A stretch of DNA of 48,504 bases, taken from contig JBMNSJ010000011.1 in the NCBI GenBank assembly GCA_050945135.1, positions 1-48,504 on the forward strand. The letters run 5' to 3'. The notes under the pieces were generated by a model. The model worked only from the letters and a program-made list of their open reading frames with translations. It ran no database searches and was not told the origin of the DNA. Shown here one piece after another: positions 16,537 through 24,381 of this stretch (position 1 is its first letter; every line of letters starts with the position of its first letter). The translations under genes were made by a program, and so were the position numbers. The DNA comes from WRIS01 sp050945135. Its GTDB lineage: Bacteria; Actinomycetota; Coriobacteriia; Coriobacteriales; Eggerthellaceae.

Positions 16537-17055
16537 CTATCGCGTCTGAGCATTGCGCTGTGGCTGGGAGGATTCCTCAAGTGCGCCGGCACCGTTGCGC
16601 GCGGCTTGAGCCTTACCGCTTAGATCTGCCTCCTGCGTGCGGGACTCGCGGTCGTGGGCGTGCGCCTGGAGGTAGTCGCTGCGCTGCTTATCAACCGCAT
16701 CTTTGATTTCCTGCGGCATAACCTTTACCGTGTCGCGTTCGGGCTTACCATCGTCATCGAGAACGGGGTTGCCCTCGCCATCAAGAACGGTTCGTTTGAG
16801 CCAGACCTCCCTATCGGCAAGCAAGGGGATATCGCGGAAGTTCTCACCCCTGAAGCGCGAAGCATTGACGAATAGCGGGCTGAATTGATAGCAGCCAACG
16901 TCGATGCCATCGATGGTGGTGCCCTTGGGCAGCGTCACTTGGTTGAACGTCTTCAGCTCGCCGGTTGTCTTGTCGGTATACTCGATATCCGTGCGGACGA
17001 AGTTCTTGTGAAGCGTCAAAAAGACGTTCTTCTTCTTCTTCTCTGTTTCGGTCAT
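16537..17055 (-). CDS. Unknown conjugative-element protein
   Basis: This 172-residue soluble protein starts MTETEKKKKNVFLTLHKNFV and shows TLPKGTTIDGIDVGCYQFSP, giving an impression of a compact beta-rich domain of ~120 residues. A Gln/Arg-rich disordered tail follows. A good AAGGAG with nine-base spacing precedes the ATG, and that site is part of a leader-repeat copy. It lies between the surface-protein gene and the 17126 gene in the transfer operon. I do not recognise a family. Confidence 0.8.
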   Translation of the reverse strand: MTETEKKKKNVFLTLHKNFVRTDIEYTDKTTGELKTFNQVTLPKGTTIDGIDVGCYQFSPLFVNASRFRGENFRDIPLLADREVWLKRTVLDGEGNPVLDDDGKPERDTVKVMPQEIKDAVDKQRSDYLQAHAHDRESRTQEADLSGKAQAARNGAGALEESSQPQRNAQTR

Positions 17056-17064
17056 TGTCTCAAT

Positions 17065-17100
17065 CTCCTTTACATTGGCGGTGACGGGGTGTTGTGGAAG
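17065..17100 (-). repeat. Leader repeat copy 3 (before the 17055 gene)
   Basis: Minus strand CTTCCACAAC...CCGCCAATGTAAAGGAG; also read as the end of a 19-codon frame. Confidence 0.65.
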
Positions 17101-17129
17101 ACCGCGCCGTTGTTAACTGCATCATTCAT
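17070..17129 (-). CDS. 19-residue leader peptide ending in the leader repeat
   Basis: ATG at 17129 overlaps the upstream stop as ATGA. The frame MNDAVNNGAVFHNTPSPPM ends at ATGTAA, whose TAA is part of the TAAAGGAG ribosome binding site of the 17055 gene. Ribosomes finishing the upstream gene could re-initiate here and then hand over to the next gene. It is the only leader-repeat copy that clearly continues a coupled reading frame. It could be a coupling peptide rather than a functional protein. Confidence 0.4.
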   Translation of the reverse strand: MNDAVNNGAVFHNTPSPPM

Positions 17130-17539
17130 CTGCTCACTTGAGCCTCCTTTACAGGATCGTTGCGGCCGCGTTGGTCACCCGCATGGAACGCGCGCGCAGC
17201 TGCCTCACGTTCGGATAGGGATCGGGGCACTTGAAAAGCGACGCGCTCGAACTCCTCGTATTCCACGGGCCTCGCCTCGAAGGCCGCAAAGGGTACTGCT
17301 TCTCCGATAACGCCCTCGAATTCCTCTGCGCTTTCGTAGTCCCAATACTGGCCGCCGTCGTATTCGGACCAAGTGCCATCGGCGTTTCGCAAATGCGACG
17401 AGAAATACCAGCCGAAACCGTTAGGGCTTTCTTCGTCGTCGGTAACGTGCGCATCGAAGTACATGGGCTCGTGCTCGCACATCAGGTCGTAAACGCGCCA
17501 AGCCGCCTGCTCGCAAGGACAGGAATCGTAGTCATACAT
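17126..17539 (-). CDS. Acidic unknown protein
   Basis: This 137-residue protein starts MYDYDSCPCEQAAWRVYDLM with a strong AGGAGGTG before the ATG. It is acidic and rich in Tyr, Glu and Asp across about residues 20-100 (DGGQYWDYESAEEFEG), with a more basic C-terminus. Small acidic proteins in transfer operons are sometimes antirestriction DNA mimics, but no such family is recognised. It follows the VirB6-like gene after 20 bp in the same direction. Confidence 0.75.
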   Translation of the reverse strand: MYDYDSCPCEQAAWRVYDLMCEHEPMYFDAHVTDDEESPNGFGWYFSSHLRNADGTWSEYDGGQYWDYESAEEFEGVIGEAVPFAAFEARPVEYEEFERVAFQVPRSLSEREAAARAFHAGDQRGRNDPVKEAQVSR

Positions 17540-17559
17540 AACGGTTCACCTCCTCTCTT

Positions 17560-18558
17560 CTATCCGCCAACGATGTCGCGGGCCCAGCTTCCGCTCTTTA
17601 CCAAGGACAAGATGAGCAGGATGCACATCGCCAGGTACTGGAGCGCATAGGTGAGCCCGTTGGCAATGCCGTCTATGGGCGTACCCGTTCCGGGGTTCGC
17701 CGCATTGAGGCCGCCAAGGATTATCGGAAAGGAAATAAGCAGCACGAGGATGATGATGCCTGCCAGGCACACTGCCACGAAATTCTTGACGTAGCCGATG
17801 CCTATCTGGCGGGTATCCTCGGTACCCATGAGCGCGAGCGGGATGGGACTGAATGCCGCCATGAGGTAGAGCTGGATGGCTCGCGCCCAAGAAACGACGA
17901 GCGCAACGATATAGGCCACCAACACCACAACCCAGCTGATAAGCGCCACGATGAGCATGGCAACGAGCGCCGCTACGTCGTCGTCGGTGGTGACGATCGA
18001 TACGGCATTAAGGTCGATGGCACCGCCCGTGCCGAACATGTTGATGACGCGCTCGATGGCGAGTTTTGTGATCGAGTAGATGGACGCCATGAGGTCGAAG
18101 CTGTTCTGAATAAGGAACAGGAAGACTGCGAAGAAAACGAGCAGGAACACGACTTCCTTCACACCCGGCAGGCTCGCATTGCCATCCATCTTCTGCGAGA
18201 TCTGGATGAGCTTGATGGTGAACACGAACCCGAGCACGCCGCAGCCGATGGGCAGTATGGCAACTTGCCACACCCCATGGACGAGCGAGTACATGGTGGT
18301 GTTGCCCGCCGTGCCGAGCATAGAATCAAAACCGGCGGCGAGGATGCCATCGTAGCCGATGGACTTGAGCATGTTTATCTGGTTCGCGAAGATCCAGTTG
18401 CAGCAGTCGCGCAGCACCCCGCAAAGCCATTTATTGATGTCGTCAGCAATCGACGCGAAGGCGAAATCCGGGAACAGCATGAGCGAGCTTAAGATCAGGA
18501 ATGTCCCCGCGAACGCTAGGACGAAGCGTCTGTCTTTGATAGTTACCGGCATCCGCAT
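17560..18558 (-). CDS. VirB6/TrbL-like polytopic channel protein
   Basis: This 332-residue protein has an N-terminal hydrophobic segment and a further five or so transmembrane helices, including VVVLVAYIVALVVSWARAIQ and FVAVCLAGIIILVLLISFPI. It has the conserved TrbL/VirB6 look of a central polytopic region followed by a short loop and final helix. VirB6 proteins form part of the inner-membrane channel of type IV secretion. The ATG at 18558 overlaps the upstream stop as TGATG; an in-frame GTG lies one codon earlier. Gene order (VirB6-like, single-pass protein, hydrolase, VirB4) agrees with Gram-positive conjugative elements. Confidence 0.82.
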   Translation of the reverse strand: MRMPVTIKDRRFVLAFAGTFLILSSLMLFPDFAFASIADDINKWLCGVLRDCCNWIFANQINMLKSIGYDGILAAGFDSMLGTAGNTTMYSLVHGVWQVAILPIGCGVLGFVFTIKLIQISQKMDGNASLPGVKEVVFLLVFFAVFLFLIQNSFDLMASIYSITKLAIERVINMFGTGGAIDLNAVSIVTTDDDVAALVAMLIVALISWVVVLVAYIVALVVSWARAIQLYLMAAFSPIPLALMGTEDTRQIGIGYVKNFVAVCLAGIIILVLLISFPIILGGLNAANPGTGTPIDGIANGLTYALQYLAMCILLILSLVKSGSWARDIVGG

Positions 18559-19313
18559 CACCCCATGACCTTGAACGTGGCCGGGCCGCGTGCGTATTCA
18601 ACGGTAAGCACGGTCGATGCGGCATCATCGCAGGTGAAGTTGGCGCTTACCGTGCCGCTTGCGTAGTCGACCACAAGCGATTGCGTCCACGTTGCCTTGG
18701 TTGCCGCAGGAACATGCGCATGCGCGTAATCGGTCACGGCCTTGGAGAGCCCTTCAGTCGTGCCGCCTAAGAGTTCCCGCAACTCATCGTTTACGCCTAT
18801 AACCTCAACGGTGCCAACGTTAGGCGTTTCCTGGCTGTAGGTTTTCGCCAGCGTAAAATCATCACTTGATACGGTATAGGCACCTGCAGCATCTTGGCGC
18901 ACAAGCACAAGGGAATCCTTGGTTGTGCCATCTGGCAAATCCAGCTTGAGCATGATCGACGTCTGATTGCTTTCCTTCGTCACCGACGAGACATCAAATG
19001 CGGTCATGTTGTTGGCAACGCCGTCAGATTCGGCATAGCGGCCATCCTTAAACGCGATGGTCGACTTGCCGCCGTCGGCAGTCCACACGCTGCTCTTCAG
19101 TATCGCCAGCGCGTCCTTCTCGTCTGCAGGCAGATTCTGGCTGGAAGTATCCAAGGTATTCGGCTGTGCCTGGTTGTCTTCTGATTCTACTGGGACAATT
19201 TGTCCCACCGTTTCATCCTGGTGGACGAGCGTATAGCGCACGACGCTCGACCCGACTAGGATGACAACGGCTCCAATGGCTAGCGCCATGAGGATCTTGC
19301 CCTTCTTGTTCAT
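18558..19313 (-). CDS. Single-pass transfer protein, possibly VirB8-like
   Basis: This 251-residue protein has a short cytoplasmic MNKKGK, one transmembrane helix (about residues 7-27, ILMALAIGAVVILVGSSVV) and an extracytoplasmic region of ~220 residues. The external region starts with a Gln/Asn-rich linker and continues as an apparently beta-rich domain. The frame is open upstream to 19553, but only the ATG at 19313 has a ribosome binding site (AGGAG, 10 nt). The position between VirB6-like and hydrolase genes and the topology fit a VirB8/TcpC-type channel protein; the sequence itself does not prove this. One copy of the GGGACAATTTGTCCC palindrome lies inside the gene at the linker (residues 40-44, GQIVP). 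Confidence 0.72.
   Translation of the reverse strand: MNKKGKILMALAIGAVVILVGSSVVRYTLVHQDETVGQIVPVESEDNQAQPNTLDTSSQNLPADEKDALAILKSSVWTADGGKSTIAFKDGRYAESDGVANNMTAFDVSSVTKESNQTSIMLKLDLPDGTTKDSLVLVRQDAAGAYTVSSDDFTLAKTYSQETPNVGTVEVIGVNDELRELLGGTTEGLSKAVTDYAHAHVPAATKATWTQSLVVDYASGTVSANFTCDDAASTVLTVEYARGPATFKVMG
19189..19209. repeat. parS-like palindrome, copy 1
   Basis: GGGACAATTTGTCCC core with outer ACT on one side; the last two bases of the other arm differ. It lies inside the 18558-19313 gene. Confidence 0.6.
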
Positions 19314-19326
19314 TGCTTCAACGCTC

Positions 19327-21012
19327 CTATCTGTTCGCGCGCAACGCGCAGGTGAAATAGTTGATGCCGGAAGAGATCTTGCACACGTCACCGGTCTGCG
19401 GCTCATGGATGTACTGATCGCCGCCGATATAGATAGCCACATGACCGTACTTGTAGAGGATGTCTCCGGGCTGGACCTCGGACAGAAGAACCGTGGTAAG
19501 CGCGCTCTTCTGATCTTCGGTGTAGTGAGGAATAGATATGCCTGCCTGCGCATAGCAGTACTGGGTCAAGCCCGAGCAGTCCAAGCCAACGTTGGGAGTA
19601 GACCCGCCCCACACGTAGGGAACCCCAAGCTGGCTGTAGGCTGCCTGCACGATCACGTCCCCGTTTGCCGTCATGGACTCGAATTGCTCGACGGTCATCC
19701 CGTCAAAGCGATAGAGGTTGTAGGTGGTCATGATGCTCTTGAGCGATTCAACGTAGCTTGAGCTCGTGGCGTAGCCGGCGTCCTTCAAACCTTCCGCCAT
19801 CTTGTCGGACGAATGCGTAGCCATTGCTTCCTTGATAAGCGCGTTTTCCGAATAACGGGAGTTCTGCAAAAAGACGCGGCTGCGGAAGACGATGCAGTCC
19901 TTGTGCGACTTGAAACTGGTGAACTCGGCTGTGATGGTGACGTGCTGCCCGCCGTACTCCTCGCCGGTCTGCCAGCTGGAATGCCCCGACACTTCCTCGG
20001 CCAACCCGTAGGATGAGGCCCACTTGATGCCGAACAGGTTGTTGTCGCGCGTCGCCAATCCGGACAGATGGTCTCCCTGGCCCGACTCGCAGATGATCTG
20101 CGCGATAGTACATCCTGCGGGATGTCCGTATTTCTCTTGGCATTCAAGCGCGGTTACCACCATTTCTTGCGTGATATAAGGCGGCAGCCCTGCCATTGAT
20201 TGCTTTGCAGCCTCGTTTTCCCAGAAGCCGAAAAGGGCGCTGATGAGCTGAGATACCACCATCATGGCAAGCACGAATGCGATGATGCCCGCGATCACTC
20301 CAGCAACGGGTGCCAGTGCACCAGAGGCCATTGCGGCAAGCGTCTTTGTACCGCCTGCCTTTGCGGCGGTCTCCCCGGCAGCCTGAGCTGCTTTTGCCTG
20401 CGCGCTGTGCGCCTTGAGCCAGGTACGTCGTGACTGCATGCGCACCTTCGACTCCGCTGCTTTCTCCTTTGCCTTTTTAGAAACAGCCTTACGAGCCCTA
20501 TCCTCAACGGACTTGGCGGCACTGGGACAATTTGTCCCAGTAGCCTTTGCTGCGGCATTAGCCGCATCTTTGGAGGCGCGCATGGCTTTCGCTTTGCGGG
20601 CCAGCGCTGCTGCGTCGGAGCCCTTCTGGTAAGCATCCGACATCCCGCTTGTCTCGTCAGCCTCGTCCATCTCGGCTGCAGCGGAAGCGAATATCGCCGA
20701 GCGCATGTTGCGGCTCTTCTGCAGGGCGACGCCTGTCTGCCGCGTGATATTGCGTGCGGCCTGGTCGCCGGCATCCGCACCTTCTTGGCCGCCTGCCTGG
20801 CGTGCTGCGCGACCGAGCACGTTTCTGACGGAAACGCCTCCCTTGCGCGCACCTTTCAACTCAGCCTCGGCAACGGCATCGGCCTTCTTGACGATGCCGG
20901 TATTCACCGCATCGGTGCGGCCCGCTTTAGCCTCAAAGGCATTGTCGGACTCGCCCCGGGTGAACTCGGTGGCCTTCGCCGTGTTGGTATGCTTGGCAAG
21001 GTTGCTCGACAT
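19327..21012 (-). CDS. Glucosaminidase-NlpC/P60 peptidoglycan hydrolase of the transfer system
   Basis: This 561-residue VirB1-like enzyme would open the cell wall for the secretion channel. The N-terminal ~220 residues are Ala/Lys-rich and cytoplasmic, and a transmembrane helix lies at about 230-265 (APVAGVIAGIIAFVLAMMVV). A glucosaminidase/FlgJ-like domain follows (about 285-430, CTIAQIICESGQGDHLSGLA, with catalytic Glu in ICESG, and NLFGIKW). The C-terminal domain is NlpC/P60 (about 445-561), with catalytic C479 in LDCSGLTQY, H524 in YGHVAIYIG and H536. It starts four bases after the VirB4 stop region and belongs to the same operon. A perfect copy of the GGGACAATTTGTCCC palindrome lies inside the N-terminal coding part. 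Confidence 0.9.
   Translation of the reverse strand: MSSNLAKHTNTAKATEFTRGESDNAFEAKAGRTDAVNTGIVKKADAVAEAELKGARKGGVSVRNVLGRAARQAGGQEGADAGDQAARNITRQTGVALQKSRNMRSAIFASAAAEMDEADETSGMSDAYQKGSDAAALARKAKAMRASKDAANAAAKATGTNCPSAAKSVEDRARKAVSKKAKEKAAESKVRMQSRRTWLKAHSAQAKAAQAAGETAAKAGGTKTLAAMASGALAPVAGVIAGIIAFVLAMMVVSQLISALFGFWENEAAKQSMAGLPPYITQEMVVTALECQEKYGHPAGCTIAQIICESGQGDHLSGLATRDNNLFGIKWASSYGLAEEVSGHSSWQTGEEYGGQHVTITAEFTSFKSHKDCIVFRSRVFLQNSRYSENALIKEAMATHSSDKMAEGLKDAGYATSSSYVESLKSIMTTYNLYRFDGMTVEQFESMTANGDVIVQAAYSQLGVPYVWGGSTPNVGLDCSGLTQYCYAQAGISIPHYTEDQKSALTTVLLSEVQPGDILYKYGHVAIYIGGDQYIHEPQTGDVCKISSGINYFTCALRANR
20521..20541. repeat. parS-like palindrome, copy 2 (perfect arms)
   Basis: Nine-base arms ACTGGGACA and TGTCCCAGT flank three central bases. 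It is embedded in the coding sequence of the NlpC/P60 protein, where it is read as GTNCPS. Confidence 0.65.
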
Positions 21013-21015
21013 GGG

Positions 21016-23553
21016 CTACCCTTCGGCCTTTTCCTTGAAGCCGAACTCGAAGAGGGCAGCGCGTTTGAGCGCTGCAATCTCTTCGGGTTTGGTGTTGAAG
21101 GTGTTGTAGAGCAAGCCCTTCGGCCAGTCGTCGGTGATGGCGATACGAGCTGCACCCGCCGCCAGCAAGCCCTCGCCTGGCTTCACGGATTCGTCGATGC
21201 AAGCCTCTTCCTGGGCGGAAAGGTCCAGCAGGCGTACCCACTCGCGGCGATCGAGCGGAGACTGCTTCAGCAGCATGATGTAGTCGGAGTTCAGCACCAT
21301 GTTGCGTGCTTCCTCGTGTTCGAGCATGTAGATGGAGTTCTGCGTGATGCCCGTGCAGATGAGGTTGAACTTGCGGCCCTCGGCCCAGAACTTAGAGAAA
21401 TAGCTGATGATAGCCGGGTGGCTGAACAGGCTTTGCACCTCATCAATGTAGAGCCAAGTGGTAACGCCACGTTCGAAGTTGTAGTACATGCGGTTGCGCA
21501 CCGCTTCAAGTGCAGTGAGCATGCCGAACACGCGCATATTGGAGTTGAGATCCTTGAAATCGATGTTGGTGATGCGATTCTCGAATGCGACGTTGGATTG
21601 GTTGTTGAAGAACGACAGCGCACCCTTTACGTAGCGCTCGTAGCGAAGCGCGATATCGCGCGCCTCGGCCTCGGGCTGGCGCGTAAGGATGTCACAGAAA
21701 TCACCAAGCGTTGGCATCCTGTCATGCATGGATGCGGCAACGAAGGCTGCCTCAACGCAACGACTGATAATGGACTTGTCCGACTCCGGCAGGCCTTGAG
21801 CGCCTTCTGCCATGGTGGCAGACGATAGGGCCAATATCGCCTCTATCTTGAAGGCCATCTGCGACGCATTGCCCCTGTCTGCAACATCGCCTAAGTCAAA
21901 CGGATTCATGTAGGTTGACGAATCGGGCTCGAAGCGGATGGACGTGCCACCGGCTGGCTCGACCACGGGCGCGTATTCGCCTGCAGGGTCGAAGATGATA
22001 ATCTCATCATCGGGGTAAGCCAAGATGGTATTCATAATCTCGCGCTTGACGCTGAAGGATTTGCCGGAACCCGGCTTGCCGCAAACGAACCCCATGGGGC
22101 TCGCTAGGCTCTTTCTATTGCAGATGACGAGGTTTCCCGACTGCTTGGACCGTCCCACGTAGCCACCGCCCGGCTGATTGAGCTCTTGTGAGGCAAACGG
22201 CATCTGGATAGCCACCTGCGCGGTGGTCATCATGCGGCTCATCTCAACATGGTTGTGACCCAGCGGCAGCACCGAGTTCAGACCCTGGCGCTGGCGGTAA
22301 GTAAGCGTATCGAGGTCGATGGAGTTGCGGCGCGCCGTGCTCATGATCTGCAGCACTTGCTCGTCAAGCTCTTCTAGGGACTCGGCATACGTGTATACCA
22401 AGCCCGTGAAGATGAACAGGCGCTGGTTCTTGTTCTGCAGATGATCGAGCAGGTCTTCGGCTTCTTCTTTGGAGTACTTGAGCTCGGAGGGCAGGATCTG
22501 AAAGTCGTAGCCCTTCTTCACTGCCGTCATCTGCTCGTCGATGATCTCCTTATCCATCCAGGCAAGGCGCTGCTTCACGTAGGCAACGGCTTTTGCCTTG
22601 TCCATTGCTTGAATGTGCAACGTGACATTGAGTGGCAGGGCCAAATCGATGATGTCGGCCAATGCGCGATCGGAAAGCTCGCTGCCGAAGCGGCGAAATC
22701 CCAGTACCTGGCCGTACATGCCGTCCGAATAGAAGCAATCGGCGCGCCCTTGCGGCTTGAAGTCGAGAACGCCCGGGGCGATAAGGTCTTTGGTGCGCAA
22801 ACCGCTTCTGCATGACAATTCCTCGAACACGGGGGAAGTCAGCTTCTTGCCCGGACGCAGCTGCGAGTGGATGGCGGCTAGGCGTTCTTCACCGCGCACG
22901 ACGGTTGCATCACTCCTGATACGTGCAAGCGTCTGTACGCAGTCGTTTCTTATGCGCGCAAGCTTCGGCACGGCGGCATCCACGTTGGGCGCTCCAACCG
23001 CGAAGGTCAGATAACGCTCGCGGATGAGGTTGGACACACCCTCGCGCATCTTGTCGTTCAAGATGCGGTTGTATTCGTCCACGTAGACGCGCGTGCGCTC
23101 CTCGTGGCACTCGAAGAAGATCTTGTTGCCAATCTCATCTGCCGGTATCGGCGTATTTACGATGTTGAGTTGCACGGAGGTTTCCGCACCAAAGTAATCG
23201 AACAGTTGGCAATACGTGGAAAAGATTGCCTGCTGATTCTCCTCTCGTGCGGACTGATAGCTGATGTCGGTGAACTTCAACGTCTGGGAGAAAACGCCAT
23301 CCTCCACCTGGGCGATACCGTCGGGGTACATGGCGTCATAGCCGATATAGGACAGCACGTCCTTTGCTGCGAAGCGCGCACGGCGCTTCGACGTCGTCTG
23401 TTCGGTAAGCTCCTTTTCCTGGGCGCGCAGACGGCGGTTAACGTCTGACTTGCCACGTGCCTTGGCATTTGCGCATGCCGCGCGCAGTTCCTTTTTCTCT
23501 TCCTTGGCAGCGCGCTTTGCTTCGCGCCTAGATATCTTCTCGGCTCGGCTCAT
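21016..23553 (-). CDS. virB4: VirB4-type conjugation ATPase
   Basis: This 845-residue protein is the energising ATPase of the type IV secretion channel. An N-terminal basic segment and VirB4 N-domain are followed by the ATPase core: Walker A GKPGSGKS at about residues 488-495, EIIIFDPAGEYAPVV just after, and Walker B with WLYIDEVQSLFSHP. The ending RREWVRLLDLS...EEACI is typical of TraE/VirB4 C-terminal domains. I chose ATG 23553 (MSRAEKISRREAKR) because AGGGGG lies before it; the ATG at 23589 has no ribosome binding site. It overlaps the end of the PrgI-like gene by 26 bp, giving tight coupling. Confidence 0.92.
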   Translation of the reverse strand: MSRAEKISRREAKRAAKEEKKELRAACANAKARGKSDVNRRLRAQEKELTEQTTSKRRARFAAKDVLSYIGYDAMYPDGIAQVEDGVFSQTLKFTDISYQSAREENQQAIFSTYCQLFDYFGAETSVQLNIVNTPIPADEIGNKIFFECHEERTRVYVDEYNRILNDKMREGVSNLIRERYLTFAVGAPNVDAAVPKLARIRNDCVQTLARIRSDATVVRGEERLAAIHSQLRPGKKLTSPVFEELSCRSGLRTKDLIAPGVLDFKPQGRADCFYSDGMYGQVLGFRRFGSELSDRALADIIDLALPLNVTLHIQAMDKAKAVAYVKQRLAWMDKEIIDEQMTAVKKGYDFQILPSELKYSKEEAEDLLDHLQNKNQRLFIFTGLVYTYAESLEELDEQVLQIMSTARRNSIDLDTLTYRQRQGLNSVLPLGHNHVEMSRMMTTAQVAIQMPFASQELNQPGGGYVGRSKQSGNLVICNRKSLASPMGFVCGKPGSGKSFSVKREIMNTILAYPDDEIIIFDPAGEYAPVVEPAGGTSIRFEPDSSTYMNPFDLGDVADRGNASQMAFKIEAILALSSATMAEGAQGLPESDKSIISRCVEAAFVAASMHDRMPTLGDFCDILTRQPEAEARDIALRYERYVKGALSFFNNQSNVAFENRITNIDFKDLNSNMRVFGMLTALEAVRNRMYYNFERGVTTWLYIDEVQSLFSHPAIISYFSKFWAEGRKFNLICTGITQNSIYMLEHEEARNMVLNSDYIMLLKQSPLDRREWVRLLDLSAQEEACIDESVKPGEGLLAAGAARIAITDDWPKGLLYNTFNTKPEEIAALKRAALFEFGFKEKAEG

Positions 23554-23953
23554 ACAGCTCTGCCCCCTTCCTTTTGGCTTTGCGTGCATGCTTGCGGTCT
23601 TGTTTCTGCGCGAGAACTTCGCGCAGGGCTGGCTCTGCCTTGTCGATGGAAGATGCGTACAGGATCCTGTCGTCGTTGAAGGTATGCTGGAACCACAGGG
23701 GCATGAATTGTTCGAGCTTCATGGTGTAAGGCCGCCAGAATCCTGCGAGCCAGAACGGCATGGAGACCGCCATGACGGGAAGCGTTGCGTTCGATACGTC
23801 GATGCCCAAAACGAAGTAGGTGAAGGCCGCTGCAGCAACTGCCGCTGCAAACCCACCCGTTACGCAGATAAGCGTGCGAAACGACAGCTTTCCGACGATC
23901 TTCTCGCTGTATTCGCCGATGTCTTTATGGATTGATACGCTTAGCAACCGCAT
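23528..23953 (-). CDS. PrgI/VirB3-like membrane protein
   Basis: This 141-residue protein has two adjacent transmembrane helices (about residues 27-50 and 58-75, including FAAAVAAAAFTYFVLGI and LPVMAVSMPFWLAGF). A cytoplasmic basic tail follows, the topology of PrgI/VirB3-family proteins that sit beside VirB4 in Gram-positive type IV systems. The starting IHKDIGEYSEKIVGKLSFRT is typical of PrgI proteins. The start at 23953 follows TTAGGGGTG, directly after the stop of the VirB2-like gene. It lies between the VirB2-like gene and virB4, which supports the call. Confidence 0.85.
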   Translation of the reverse strand: MRLLSVSIHKDIGEYSEKIVGKLSFRTLICVTGGFAAAVAAAAFTYFVLGIDVSNATLPVMAVSMPFWLAGFWRPYTMKLEQFMPLWFQHTFNDDRILYASSIDKAEPALREVLAQKQDRKHARKAKRKGAELYEPSREDI

Positions 23954-23958
23954 CACCC

Positions 23959-24174
23959 CTAAGCAGGGAGCCAGGATGTGTCGAGCATCCCGAAGTAGAC
24001 GGCAGCGGCGATGATGATGGCACCGCCGGCGATGGTGGAAATGGCGCTGGCGATCTGGCTGCCGCCCTGCTGCTCGCGGATAGCGAGGCCAAGGGACACT
24101 GCACCCCAGACGACAAGGAAGCCGCCCAGGAACGTAACGCAGCCGGATACGAGCGTAATGATGTTTGCAAGCAT
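23959..24174 (-). CDS. VirB2/Maff2-like small membrane protein
   Basis: This 71-residue protein has two hydrophobic helices (about 5-30 and 43-62) with a short Gln/Arg-containing loop (REQQGGSQ) between them. This is the arrangement of VirB2/TrbC-type pilin subunits and of the Maff2 family found beside PrgI and VirB4 genes. AAGGAG lies nine bases before the ATG, inside a leader-repeat copy. It would be a structural membrane part of the transfer channel. Confidence 0.82.
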   Translation of the reverse strand: MLANIITLVSGCVTFLGGFLVVWGAVSLGLAIREQQGGSQIASAISTIAGGAIIIAAAVYFGMLDTSWLPA

Positions 24175-24184
24175 ATGGTTTGCA

Positions 24185-24218
24185 CTCCTTTACATGGTTT
24201 CGCGGCCCAAGGTGGAAG
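24185..24218 (-). repeat. Leader repeat copy 5 (before the VirB2-like gene)
   Basis: Minus strand CTTCCACC...AACCATGTAAAGGAG. Confidence 0.6.
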
Positions 24219-24260
24219 TGGCCGCTGTTTCAAGTGGTAAAATTCGCTGCGGAGCGTAAG

Positions 24261-24304
24261 CTCCTTTACATTGGCGGTGGCGGTCCCAAGCGATTGTGTG
24301 GAAG
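24261..24304 (-). repeat. Leader repeat copy 4 (tandem, outer)
   Basis: Minus strand CTTCCACACA...CCGCCAATGTAAAGGAG. No gene clearly starts after it. Confidence 0.65.
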
Positions 24305-24360
24305 CTTTCGTGAAGCGTGCGGTGCCCGTTATGGCATGGCCGCCGCCGTTGAGGTCGCTT

Positions 24361-24381
24361 ACTGGGACAATTTGTCTCAGT
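24361..24381. repeat. parS-like palindrome, copy 3
   Basis: Same palindrome with one changed base in the right arm (TGTCTCAGT). Its sequence supplies the TGA stop codon of the coupling-protein gene. Confidence 0.6.

Larger units (their letters stand above)
24175..24376 (-). promoter_or_regulatory. Intergenic leader with two tandem leader repeats
   Basis: The 200 bp between the coupling-protein gene and the VirB2-like gene hold two head-to-tail copies of the CTTCCAC...ATGTAAAGGAG module (24261-24304 and 24185-24218, both minus strand). The outer copy has a ribosome binding site but no evident gene after it, so a deleted or very short gene may once have stood between the two. Confidence 0.5.

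Noticed and set aside
20785..21828. 347-codon plus-strand frame
   Set aside because: Antisense shadow of the NlpC/P60 and VirB4 genes, which have strong motifs on the other strand.
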